Notes under the pieces: model-generated
Told to the model about the DNA's origin: nothing
Seen by the model: only the letters and a program-made list of their open reading frames with translations
Databases searched by the model: none
Assembly: GCA_036498265.1 (NCBI GenBank)
Contig: DASYFT010000044.1
Span: 1 to 20,619, forward strand
Direction: 5' to 3'
Length of the DNA: 20,619 nt
Origin: Palsa-744 sp036498265
GTDB lineage: Bacteria; Actinomycetota; Thermoleophilia; Solirubrobacterales; Solirubrobacteraceae
Made by a program: the position numbers and the translations under genes
Shown here: positions 6,691 to 13,184 of the stretch, piece by piece
Numbering within the stretch: the stretch's first letter is position 1
Layout of the letters: each line of letters begins with the position of its first letter

Positions 6691-7592
6691 GGCGTCGCCA
6701 CCAGCAGCTCGAGCAGCGCCTTCTGGGCGTGACGGCGGTTCTCGGCCTGGTCCCAGATCCGCTGGCGCCGCCCGTAGAGGACCTCCGCGGTGATCTCCTC
6801 ACCCGCATGCGCCGGCAGGTCGTGCATCGCGAACGCACCGGGCGCCGCCGCGTCGAGCAGCTCGTCGTCGACCCGGTAGCCGGCGAGCGCCGTCCTGCGC
6901 CGCTGCGCCTCCTGCTCGTCGCCCATGCTCACCCACACATCGGTGTAGACGGCTCGAGCCCCCTGCACGGCCTCTCGCGGATCGGCGTGGTGCTCGACCA
7001 AGCCGGCGGCACCGTCCGGCAGCGCGAGATCGCTCGCCAGGGAGTAGCCGTCGGGGGATGCGATCGACACCTGCATGCCGGCGAGCGAGCCGAGGAGGGC
7101 CAGCGATCGCGCGACGTTGTTTCCGTCTCCGACGTAGGCGACGCGCAGGCCCTCCAGGGAGCCGTAGGCCTCCCGCAGGGTCAGCAGGTCGGCGAGCGCC
7201 TGGCAGGGATGATGGCGGGCGGTGAGCATGTTCACGACCGGTACCGCGCTGTCGGCCGCCAGCTCTTGGACGATCGAGTCGGCGCCCGTGCGCACGCCGA
7301 TCGCGGCGACGTGGCGGCCGAGTACCAGAGCCGTGTCGCGCAGCGGCTCTCCACGGGCGAGCTGCAGCTCGTCGGAGCGAAGCACGACGGCATGGCCGCC
7401 GAGCTCGCGGATGCCGACCTCGAACGAGACGCGCGTGCGGGTCGACGGCTTGTCGAAGATCAGCGCAACGCTGCGCGCGGCCAGCGCGCTCGAGGCGAGG
7501 GGGGCGGCCTTCAGCTCGAGCGCACGGTCGAGCAAAGCGTCCAGCTCGCCGGGCGTGAGCTCGGCGCCGGTGAGGAAATGGCGTGCGGTCAT
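6687..7592 (-). CDS. argF: Ornithine carbamoyltransferase
   Basis: This enzyme makes citrulline from ornithine and carbamoyl phosphate in arginine synthesis. The 301-residue length is typical. Carbamoyl-phosphate motifs are STRTRVSFEVG and HPCQALADL; the ornithine-binding DVWVSMGDE follows. The usual C-terminal HCLP motif reads HDLPAH, with Asp258 where cysteine normally contacts ornithine. The start is the ATG at 7592 (MTARHFLTGAELTPGEL), since the frame upstream is Arg/Pro-rich filler. There is no Shine-Dalgarno, but TAGACT lies ten bases upstream. It is the first gene of a three-gene minus-strand operon. No other arginine gene is in the window. The HDLP change leaves some doubt about whether ornithine is the true substrate. 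Confidence 0.87.
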   Translation of the reverse strand: MTARHFLTGAELTPGELDALLDRALELKAAPLASSALAARSVALIFDKPSTRTRVSFEVGIRELGGHAVVLRSDELQLARGEPLRDTALVLGRHVAAIGVRTGADSIVQELAADSAVPVVNMLTARHHPCQALADLLTLREAYGSLEGLRVAYVGDGNNVARSLALLGSLAGMQVSIASPDGYSLASDLALPDGAAGLVEHHADPREAVQGARAVYTDVWVSMGDEQEAQRRRTALAGYRVDDELLDAAAPGAFAMHDLPAHAGEEITAEVLYGRRQRIWDQAENRRHAQKALLELLVATP

Positions 7593-7602
7593 CGGAGCGG
7601 TG

Positions 7603-7608
7603 AGTCTA
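7603..7608 (-). promoter_or_regulatory. -10 box of argF
   Basis: TAGACT on the minus strand ends ten bases before the ATG at 7592, so the mRNA would start within a few bases of the start codon. There is no Shine-Dalgarno and no clear -35. Confidence 0.4.
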
Positions 7609-7640
7609 GGCGCTGCGGGCTTCGCTCCCGTGGGCTCTCG

Positions 7641-7684
7641 CGCCGGCGCGCACCCGGGCGAACGCCGGCGCGCACCCGGGCGAA
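7641..7684. repeat. Perfect 22-bp tandem repeat, two copies
   Basis: Copies at 7641-7662 and 7663-7684 are identical. Each runs from CGCCGGCGCG through ACCCGGGCGAA. They lie in the 160-bp gap between divergent argF and the cupredoxin gene, upstream of both. The 22-bp period is about two helical turns, as for paired operator sites, but slippage of GC-rich DNA would also produce it. The rest of the gap shows only the argF -10 box and the cupredoxin Shine-Dalgarno. Confidence 0.75.
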
Positions 7685-7752
7685 CGGCGACCGCGCGCGT
7701 CCGCGTGTGCGATCGTCCGTCGCCGGAACGACCCAGAAAGGAACCCCCACCG

Positions 7753-8217
7753 ATGAAAAGAGGCCTGGCCTCCCCGATCGCCTTTGCCGTGCTCCTCATC
7801 CTCGGCGGCTGCGGATCCTCGAGCGGATCCGGCGGCGGTTCGACCGCGAGCACCGCCACGGCGCCGTCCGCCTCCACGCCGGCCTCCAAGAGCGCGCTCA
7901 AAGTGAACACCAAGCCCAAGTACGGCACTCCGTCGAGCTCGGCGCCGGTGCAGAGCGGGACAGTCCAGATCGCCTATCGCAACATCGCCATCAACCCCGA
8001 CACGGTCCGGGTGCGCGTGGGCAGCACGATCCGCTGGACCAACTACGACACGGTCGAACACAACGTCACCAGCGAAGGCGGCACGCAGAGGTTCGCCTCC
8101 AAGAACTTCGGCGAAGGAGCCAGCTTCGAGGTGAGGGCGTCGAGGCCCGGCGTGATCCACTACCTCTGCACCATCCACCCGGCGTCGATGAACGGGACCA
8201 TCGAAGTCGTGAGGTGA
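7753..8217 (+). CDS. Plastocyanin/azurin-like cupredoxin lipoprotein
   Basis: This 154-residue exported copper protein is probably anchored to the outer face of the membrane. The signal peptide ends in a lipobox (LILGGC, lipidated Cys20). A Ser/Thr/Gly/Ala-rich linker spans about 21-52. The cupredoxin domain (about 68-154) has type-1 copper ligands His103 (VEHNV), Cys139, His142 and Met146 in CTIHPASM. The Cys-x2-His-x3-Met spacing is one residue longer than amicyanin's. A role in electron transfer or copper handling is expected, partner unknown. The start is ATG 7753, with AAAGGAA nine bases upstream; extensions into the 22-bp repeat region are not credible. The last 17 codons begin a 59-bp tandem repeat that continues past the stop. 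Confidence 0.9.
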   Translation: MKRGLASPIAFAVLLILGGCGSSSGSGGGSTASTATAPSASTPASKSALKVNTKPKYGTPSSSAPVQSGTVQIAYRNIAINPDTVRVRVGSTIRWTNYDTVEHNVTSEGGTQRFASKNFGEGASFEVRASRPGVIHYLCTIHPASMNGTIEVVR

Positions 8218-8343
8218 AGTCTCGCTGCACGATCCACCCGGCGTCGATGAACTGGACCATCGAAGTCGTGAGGTGAAGTCTCGCTGCACGATCCACCCGG
8301 CGTCGATGGCCGCGGGCAGCGAAGTCCTCAGGTGAAGTCGGCG
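8167..8343. repeat. 59-bp tandem repeat, about three copies, joining two convergent gene ends
   Basis: Copy 1 (8167-8225) holds the cupredoxin C-terminus and stop. Copy 2 (8226-8284) differs from it at two positions. Copy 3 (8285-8343) matches copy 2 for its first 24 bases, then diverges and regains AGGTGAAGTC. The 59-bp period is not a multiple of three, so copies 2 and 3 are out of frame and lie after the stop codon. Copy 3 covers the last codons and stop of thiG on the other strand. Copies 1 and 2 contain TCGATG-N8-CATCGA, a small hairpin that copy 3 has lost. Confidence 0.9.
8244..8263. terminator. Weak hairpin in repeat copy 2 between convergent genes
   Basis: TCGATG (8244-8249) and CATCGA (8258-8263) form a 6-bp stem with an 8-nt loop, 27 bp past the cupredoxin stop. 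No T-tract follows. It could act in both directions between two convergent genes, but the stem is weak. Confidence 0.25.
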
Positions 8344-9146
8344 AGGCCTGCGTCGGGCGTGGACGCCGTTGCGTAGCGGCGGCGCGGGATCCGGCCCGCC
8401 GCCCGCGCGAGGTGGCCGGCCTCGACCGCGGCGCGCATCGCCCGCGCCATCCTCACCGGGTCCTCGGCGCGCGCGATCGCCGAGGCGGCCATGACGGCGT
8501 CGCAACCCAGCTCCATGGCCAGCGTCGCGTCGCTGGCCGTCCCGACGCCCGCGTCGAGGATCACGGGGACGTCCACGGCGTCTCGGATGAGGCTGAGGTT
8601 GTAGGGGTTGCGGATGCCCATGCCGCTGCCGATCGGCGAGCCGAGCGGCATCACCGCCGCGCATCCCGCATCGGCTAGCCGGCGAGCCAGGACGGGGTCG
8701 TCGTTGGTGTAGGGGAGCACCACGAACCCGTCGTCGACGAGCTCCTCTGCTGCTCGCAGCAGCTCGGGCGCATCGGGCAGGAGCGTGTCCTCGTCGCCGA
8801 TCACCTCGAGCTTGACCCAGTCCGTCGCGAACGCCTCACGTGCCAGCCGCGCCGTGAGCACGGCGTCACGGGCGGTGTGGCAGCCGGCGGTGTTCGGCAG
8901 GACCTCGACGCCGGCCTCGGCGAGCACGTCCAACAGCGAGCCGCGCGCCCGGGGATCGACCCGGCGCAGGGCGACGGTGACGAGCTCGCTGCCGCTGGCG
9001 GCGATCGCTTCCGAGAGGACCTCGAGCGAGGGGAAGCCGCCCGTGCCGAGGAGGAGCCGCGAGCGCATCGCCCGTCCGGCGATCGACAGGGTCTCGGCGG
9101 CCGGCGTGCTCGCGGCGTCGAGCTGTGGGCTCAGCGAATCCGGCAT
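8328..9146 (-). CDS. thiG: Thiazole synthase
   Basis: ThiG forms the thiamine thiazole phosphate from deoxyxylulose 5-phosphate, ThiS thiocarboxylate and an iminoglycine equivalent from ThiO. The 272 residues show the TIM-barrel family blocks: SRLLLGTGGFPS, EVLPNTAGCHTA, DWVKLEVIGD with the Schiff-base lysine at 112, LPYTNDDP, VMPLGSPIGSGMG and ILDAGVGTASDA. The ATG at 9146 has an excellent Shine-Dalgarno, GGAGGA, ten bases upstream; these are the two Gly codons that end thiS. A short C-terminal extension ends ADFT. The stop falls inside the third copy of the 59-bp repeat shared with the convergent cupredoxin gene. It is the last gene of thiO-thiS-thiG. Confidence 0.96.
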   Translation of the reverse strand: MPDSLSPQLDAASTPAAETLSIAGRAMRSRLLLGTGGFPSLEVLSEAIAASGSELVTVALRRVDPRARGSLLDVLAEAGVEVLPNTAGCHTARDAVLTARLAREAFATDWVKLEVIGDEDTLLPDAPELLRAAEELVDDGFVVLPYTNDDPVLARRLADAGCAAVMPLGSPIGSGMGIRNPYNLSLIRDAVDVPVILDAGVGTASDATLAMELGCDAVMAASAIARAEDPVRMARAMRAAVEAGHLARAAGRIPRRRYATASTPDAGLADFT

Positions 9147-9153
9147 CCGCGGA

Positions 9154-9357
9154 TCATCCTCCCTGCATCGCGCTCAGCACCTCGACGCGCGCGTCCTCCG
9201 CGAGCCTGAAGGAGTCCCAGGCGGCCCTCGGGACGACCTCGCCGTCGACTGCCACGGCGACACCCCGTGCCTCCTCGTCGAGCCCGAGGTGGAGCAGCAC
9301 CGCCGCCACGGACTCGCCGGGGCGAACGTCCGAGCTCTGGCCGTTCAGCACGATCAC
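9154..9357 (-). CDS. thiS: Sulfur carrier protein ThiS
   Basis: This 67-residue ubiquitin-fold protein carries sulfur as a C-terminal thiocarboxylate to ThiG. It begins VIVLNGQ and ends with the diagnostic Gly-Gly (SAMQGG). The GTG start at 9357 overlaps the thiO stop as GTGA, so the genes are translationally coupled. Its terminal codons GGA-GGA also serve as the Shine-Dalgarno for thiG. Longer readings of this frame run antisense to nothing real and within thiO. The assignment is firm from sequence end, size and neighbours. Confidence 0.94.
   Translation of the reverse strand: MIVLNGQSSDVRPGESVAAVLLHLGLDEEARGVAVAVDGEVVPRAAWDSFRLAEDARVEVLSAMQGG
9157..9162 (-). promoter_or_regulatory. thiG Shine-Dalgarno made from the thiS Gly-Gly codons
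   Basis: GGAGGA at 9162-9157 on the minus strand encodes the essential terminal Gly-Gly of ThiS. It lies ten bases before the thiG ATG at 9146 and is the strongest ribosome-binding match I noted in the window. The same six bases serve both roles. Confidence 0.8.
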
Positions 9358-10583
9358 GACAGCGCCCCGACGGGTTGCCCCGGCACGGACGCCCGCTCGC
9401 CGCCGTCTGCGAAGCGAGCGGGGTCGCAGGTCGCGAGCAGCTCGGCCACGTCCTCGGTGCCGGACCGCCGCTGCTCCGTCCGGCGGGCGGGGTCCTGCCG
9501 GCGCAGCACCTCCACCACCATCTCGGCGGTCAGTGGAGCGAGCAGAACGCCGTTTCTGTGGTGTCCCGTCGCCCAGGTCAGGCCGGGGACCCTGCCGGGC
9601 CCGATGATCGGCGCGTTGTCGGGCGTACCGGGGCGAAAGCCGACGGACAGCTCCTCGATCTCGAGCTCGCGCACCCCGGGCACGAGCTCGCCGGCGTAGC
9701 GCAGCAGCTCGTACACGCCCCCCACGGTCGGCAGGCTGGCGAAGCCCTGCTCCTCGACCGTCGCACCGAGCACGTAGCGCCCGTCGGCGCGCGGCACCAG
9801 GTAGCCGCCGTCGAACCTGGTCACGGTCCTCAGCAGTCCCGGCCCGGCCGGGTCCCGCAGGCGGAGTATCTGGCCCTTGACCGGCCGCACGGGCACGCCG
9901 GCCTCCGGCGGCAGGCCGCCGATCGTCTCGCTCCACGGGCCGGCGGCAACCACCGCCGAGCGGGTGGGCAGGCGCTCTCCGCCGGCGAGCGCGACGGCCC
10001 TCACCCCGCGGTCGTCCAGCTCGATCGCCGCCACCGGCGACTGCTCCCGCACATCCACGCCGGCCGCGACGCAGGCCCTCCGCAGGGCCGCCAGCGCCAG
10101 CCGCGGATCGACGGAGTGATCATCAGGCGCCTCGAGCGCGAGACGGACGGTCGGCGCGAGCGCCGGCTCGAGCTCACGCGCCTCGCTCGCGCGCAGACGC
10201 GTCACCCGGAGGCCCAGCGAGCGCCTGAAGGAGAGCTGGCGCTCCAGCTCGTGCGCGCCGTCCTCGTCCCTCGCGAGCAACAGGGTGCCCGTCCTGAGCA
10301 GGCCGACTCCCAGCCCTGCGGCCGACTCGAGCTCGGCTGCGAACCCCGGCCACATCTGCGCGGAGCGCAGGCCCAGCTCCAGGACGCGCCCGCCGGCCTC
10401 GCCGAACTCGACCTCCGCAACGGGGGCGAGCATGCCGGCGGCCACGTGCGACGTGGCGCCGCCGGTGGCATCGCGCTCGAGCAACGTGACCTCCATCCCG
10501 GCCTGGCGCGCGCGCCAGGCGACGGCGAGGCCGACGATCCCGCCGCCTATCACAACGACCTCCTGCCGCTGGCGCTTGGCCAT
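9354..10583 (-). CDS. thiO: Glycine oxidase ThiO
   Basis: ThiO is an FAD enzyme of the D-amino-acid oxidase family that oxidises glycine to iminoglycine for thiazole synthesis. It has 409 residues. The FAD-binding motif VVVIGGGIVGLAVAW lies at about 9-23, followed by LLERD, GATSHVAAGMLAP, RPVKGQILRLRD, GGYLVPRADGRYVLGATVE and a C-terminal VTGHHRNG-like segment (WATGHHRNGVLLAPLTAEM). About 45 residues after it are low-complexity and basic. The ATG at 10583 lacks a Shine-Dalgarno but has TAGCAT six bases upstream, so the operon is probably transcribed leaderless. The thiO stop overlaps the thiS start. It is divergent from thiE. Confidence 0.93.
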   Translation of the reverse strand: MAKRQRQEVVVIGGGIVGLAVAWRARQAGMEVTLLERDATGGATSHVAAGMLAPVAEVEFGEAGGRVLELGLRSAQMWPGFAAELESAAGLGVGLLRTGTLLLARDEDGAHELERQLSFRRSLGLRVTRLRASEARELEPALAPTVRLALEAPDDHSVDPRLALAALRRACVAAGVDVREQSPVAAIELDDRGVRAVALAGGERLPTRSAVVAAGPWSETIGGLPPEAGVPVRPVKGQILRLRDPAGPGLLRTVTRFDGGYLVPRADGRYVLGATVEEQGFASLPTVGGVYELLRYAGELVPGVRELEIEELSVGFRPGTPDNAPIIGPGRVPGLTWATGHHRNGVLLAPLTAEMVVEVLRRQDPARRTEQRRSGTEDVAELLATCDPARFADGGERASVPGQPVGALS

Positions 10584-10589
10584 GCTCTG

Positions 10590-10595
10590 ATGCTA
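10590..10595 (-). promoter_or_regulatory. -10 box of the thiO-thiS-thiG operon
   Basis: TAGCAT on the minus strand ends six bases before the thiO ATG, the spacing for a transcript starting at the A of ATG. Such a transcript leaves no room for a thiamine riboswitch. Confidence 0.5.
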
Positions 10596-10632
10596 GCCAC
10601 AGCCCCGCTCACGGGCCGCATCGCCGGCATGC

Positions 10633-10638
10633 CAGACT
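10633..10638 (+). promoter_or_regulatory. Candidate -10 box of thiE
   Basis: CAGACT lies seven bases before the ATG at 10646 and differs from TANNNT at the first base only. No Shine-Dalgarno is present. It faces the thiO promoter across a 62-bp gap. Confidence 0.3.
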
Positions 10639-10645
10639 TGGGCCG

Positions 10646-11323
10646 ATGGCCCTCGACGACATAGGCGCGGAGCGGCGTGGACGGCTCGCCGCCGCGCGCC
10701 TCTACCTCGTGTGCCCGCCCAGCTCGCCCGGGCGGGGCGAGCCTGGGCTGCCCGACCTGCTGCGCGCGGCGGTGGCGGGCGGGGTGGACGTGGTGCAGGT
10801 ACGCGACAAGCAGCTCGCCGACGACGAGCTCGCCGCCGTCGCCAACGCCGCTCGGGCGCTGTGCGAGCGCCTCGGAGCGCTGATGATCGTCAACGACCGT
10901 CCGTCGGTCGCGCTCGAGGCGGGCGCGGACGGCGTGCACGTCGGCCAGGATGACCTGCCGGCGGCCGAGGTGCGGGAGCTGGTCGGGCCGGACCTTCTCG
11001 TCGGACTCTCGACCCATGCCCCGGAGGAGATAGACGCGGTCGACCCCGACGCGGTCGACTACATCGGCGTGGGGCCCGTCCACGAGACGCCGACCAAGCC
11101 GGGTCGCCCCGCGGTCGGGGTGGAGCTCATCCGCTACGCAGCCGCGAACTCGCCGGTCCCCTTCTTCGCGATCGGCGGGCTGGAGGAGGGGAACGTCGCC
11201 GAGGCCGTCGCCGCTGGGGCGTCGCGCATCTGCGTTCTCCGTGCCATCTCATCGTCGGAGGACCCGGAGCGCGCGGCGCGTGCGCTGCGGGCCTGTCTGG
11301 ACTCCGCCCCGCTGGAGTCCTGA
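10646..11323 (+). CDS. thiE: Thiamine phosphate synthase
   Basis: ThiE joins hydroxymethylpyrimidine diphosphate and thiazole phosphate to make thiamine phosphate. The 225-residue TIM barrel shows LYLVCPP, VDVVQVRDKQL, LMIVNDRPSVALEAGADG, VHVGQDDLP, LVGLSTHAPEEI, YIGVGPVHETPTKPG and FFAIGGLEEGNV, all family landmarks including the diphosphate-binding threonines and the active-site Lys. The ATG at 10646 begins MALDDIGAERRG; no Shine-Dalgarno precedes it and the transcript is probably leaderless. It is divergent from thiO with a 62-bp gap. Its stop is one base from the TTG start of a membrane protein gene. Confidence 0.95.
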   Translation: MALDDIGAERRGRLAAARLYLVCPPSSPGRGEPGLPDLLRAAVAGGVDVVQVRDKQLADDELAAVANAARALCERLGALMIVNDRPSVALEAGADGVHVGQDDLPAAEVRELVGPDLLVGLSTHAPEEIDAVDPDAVDYIGVGPVHETPTKPGRPAVGVELIRYAAANSPVPFFAIGGLEEGNVAEAVAAGASRICVLRAISSSEDPERAARALRACLDSAPLES

Positions 11324-11324
11324 G

Positions 11325-11750
11325 TTGGCCGCCGACGCCCGCGGGCGCCCCGCTCCGGCGCCGCTGGCCGCGGGCGAGCGGCCGGTCCCGCTGCTCCTCG
11401 CCGTCGCGGTGTGCGTGCTGCTCGCCGGCGGCGTGATCATCGGCGCTGTCACGGTCCACGATCTCAGCCGCCACGGCGGCTCGCTGCCAGGCGCGATCTT
11501 CATCGCCGCCACGTTCGCCGGCCTGGCACTCGGCATGTACCGCCTGCGCTACTGGGCAGTGCTCGGCTTCGAGGCCGTGCTCGCCTTCCAGATCCTCGTG
11601 ACCTCGCTCGCGCTCGTCGTGGCCTCCACGCTCCTCGGGGCCGCCATCTGCGTGCTCAGCGTCGCGCTGAGCGGCTGGTTGTTCTGGAAGCTCGTCGGCG
11701 TGCTCGGGCGGATTCAGGCCTCCGAGCGCGACGCCGGATCGCCGCCATAG
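11325..11750 (+). CDS. Four-helix membrane protein of unknown function
   Basis: I do not recognise this family. From the TTG at 11325 it has 141 residues and four hydrophobic segments at about 22-44, 55-73, 77-101 and 103-127. A charged Ala/Pro/Arg N-terminus precedes them and the C-terminus is polar. The TTG has GGAG seven bases upstream (11314-11317) and lies one base after the thiE stop, so it is probably translated with thiE. The frame is open further back inside thiE, but that reading is Arg-rich shadow. A thiamine-related transport role is possible from position alone; there is no motif to support it. Confidence 0.65.
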   Translation: MAADARGRPAPAPLAAGERPVPLLLAVAVCVLLAGGVIIGAVTVHDLSRHGGSLPGAIFIAATFAGLALGMYRLRYWAVLGFEAVLAFQILVTSLALVVASTLLGAAICVLSVALSGWLFWKLVGVLGRIQASERDAGSPP

Positions 11751-11778
11751 ACCCGCCGGACCGGCAAACGGCTTCCGA

Positions 11779-11784
11779 TAGGCT
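11779..11784 (+). promoter_or_regulatory. -10 box of the lpd-pdh operon
   Basis: TAGGCT ends ten bases before the lpd ATG at 11795. No Shine-Dalgarno lies between. The same hexamer occurs nine bases before lipB. Confidence 0.42.
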
Positions 11785-11794
11785 CACGTCCCGG

Positions 11795-13165
11795 ATGGCT
11801 GACTCCTCCTACGACTGCGTCGTGATCGGCTCCGGACCGGGCGGTTATGTGGCCGCCATCAGGGCTGCCCAGCTCGGCCTGAGCACCGCCGTGATCGAGC
11901 GTGACAAGGTGGGCGGGCGCTGCCTGAACTACGCGTGCATCCCGGCCAAGGCGGTCCTGAGATCCGCCGATCTGCTCAGCGAGGTCCGCGACGCGGAGGA
12001 GTTCGGCCTGCGCGTGGCCGGCGTGGAGGTCGACTACGACGCGATCCAGGCTCGTCGGGCGAAGGTCGTCTCGACGCTCACCTCCGGGGTCGGCGGGCTG
12101 TTCAAGAAGAACGGCATCGACCTGATCGAGGGTGACGCCGCGGTTGCCGGCGACGGAGGAGTGCTCGTTGACGGGCGATCGATAGCCGCCCGCGCGGTGA
12201 TCCTCGCCACCGGCTCGGTGCCGCGCGCGATCCCCGGCGTCGAGTTCAGCGACCGTGTGATCGGCACCGAGGAGGCCTGGGCCCTGCCGGAGGTTCCAGC
12301 CCGCCTCGCCGTCGTCGGCGCCGGCGCCTCCGGCGCCGAGATCGCTTCGGCGTACGCGCGCCTCGGCAGTCAGGTCGTGCTGACCGAGATGCTCGAGCGA
12401 CTGCTGCCCACCGAGGACGCGGACATCTCACGCCTCGTCGACCGCGGCCTGCGGCGCCAGGGCATCGACGTGCACACCGGCACCGCTGTCGCCGACGTGG
12501 AGGTCTCGAAGTCCGGAGTCAGCTTCTTCCGCGGCGAGGAGCGCATGGAGGTGGACTACCTGGTCATCTGCGCAGGACGTGCCGCTGACGTCGACGGCCT
12601 CGGCCTCGAAGATGCCGGGGTCGAGCTCGACGCGGCCGGTCTGATCAGGGTCGACGGCGCGATGCGAACCTCGCGCCAGGGCGTGTATGCGATCGGCGAT
12701 CTGGTGCTCGGCCCCGCGCTCGCCCACAAGGCCTCCGACGAGGGGATCATCGCGGCCGAGGACATCGCCGGACGGCACACGCATCCGATCGCCTACATGG
12801 ACATCCCGCGCGCGACGTTCTGCACCCCCAACGTCGGCTCCTTCGGGCTCACCGAGGAGCAGGCCCGGGAGATGGGCCACGAGGTCGTGGTAGGCAAGGT
12901 GCCGTATGGCGCCGTCGGTGGCGGCACCGTCTACGGGGACCGCACCGGCCTGGTCAAGATCGTCGGCGAGAGCCGCTACGGCGAGCTGCTCGGCGGGCAC
13001 ATCGTGGGCTCGCGCGCCACCGAGCTGATCCAGGAGCTCGTCAACGTGCGCGCACTCGAGGGAGGCTTCCCCGAGGTCGCGCGGATGATCCACGGCCACC
13101 CCACGCTCTCAGAGGCCGTCATGGAGGCCGCGAGGGCCGCCGACGGCTGGCTGATACACGGTTGA
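11795..13165 (+). CDS. lpd: Dihydrolipoyl dehydrogenase (E3)
   Basis: E3 reoxidises the dihydrolipoyl groups of the dehydrogenase complex using FAD and NAD. It has 456 residues. The FAD motif VVIGSGPGGYVAAIRAAQ is at 9-26. The redox pair Cys43/Cys48 lies in GGRCLNYACIPAK, where Ala47 replaces the common Gly. The NAD motif VVGAGASGAEIASAYA follows near 170-186, then VYAIGDLV. The dimerisation domain ends with HGHPTLSEAV, His435 and Glu440 being the catalytic pair. The ATG at 11795 has no Shine-Dalgarno but has TAGGCT ten bases upstream. It leads the pyruvate dehydrogenase operon, and the next gene begins 20 bp after its stop. Confidence 0.96.
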   Translation: MADSSYDCVVIGSGPGGYVAAIRAAQLGLSTAVIERDKVGGRCLNYACIPAKAVLRSADLLSEVRDAEEFGLRVAGVEVDYDAIQARRAKVVSTLTSGVGGLFKKNGIDLIEGDAAVAGDGGVLVDGRSIAARAVILATGSVPRAIPGVEFSDRVIGTEEAWALPEVPARLAVVGAGASGAEIASAYARLGSQVVLTEMLERLLPTEDADISRLVDRGLRRQGIDVHTGTAVADVEVSKSGVSFFRGEERMEVDYLVICAGRAADVDGLGLEDAGVELDAAGLIRVDGAMRTSRQGVYAIGDLVLGPALAHKASDEGIIAAEDIAGRHTHPIAYMDIPRATFCTPNVGSFGLTEEQAREMGHEVVVGKVPYGAVGGGTVYGDRTGLVKIVGESRYGELLGGHIVGSRATELIQELVNVRALEGGFPEVARMIHGHPTLSEAVMEAARAADGWLIHG

Positions 13166-13184
13166 GGACCCCGCCTCGGGAAGA

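Noticed and set aside
7593..7928. N-terminal extension of argF
   Set aside because: The extension crosses the 22-bp repeats and the cupredoxin start and has no family similarity; ATG 7592 fits the normal length.
8167..8343. CRISPR array
   Set aside because: Units are contiguous copies of coding sequence with no spacers.
7606..8664. Minus-strand ORF spanning the 59-bp repeats
   Set aside because: It is antisense to the cupredoxin gene and a shadow of thiG, with no recognisable domain.
10584..10645. TPP riboswitch between thiO and thiE
   Set aside because: The gap is only 62 bp, lacks CTGAGA-like and ACCTGA-like conserved segments, and holds promoter boxes next to both starts.
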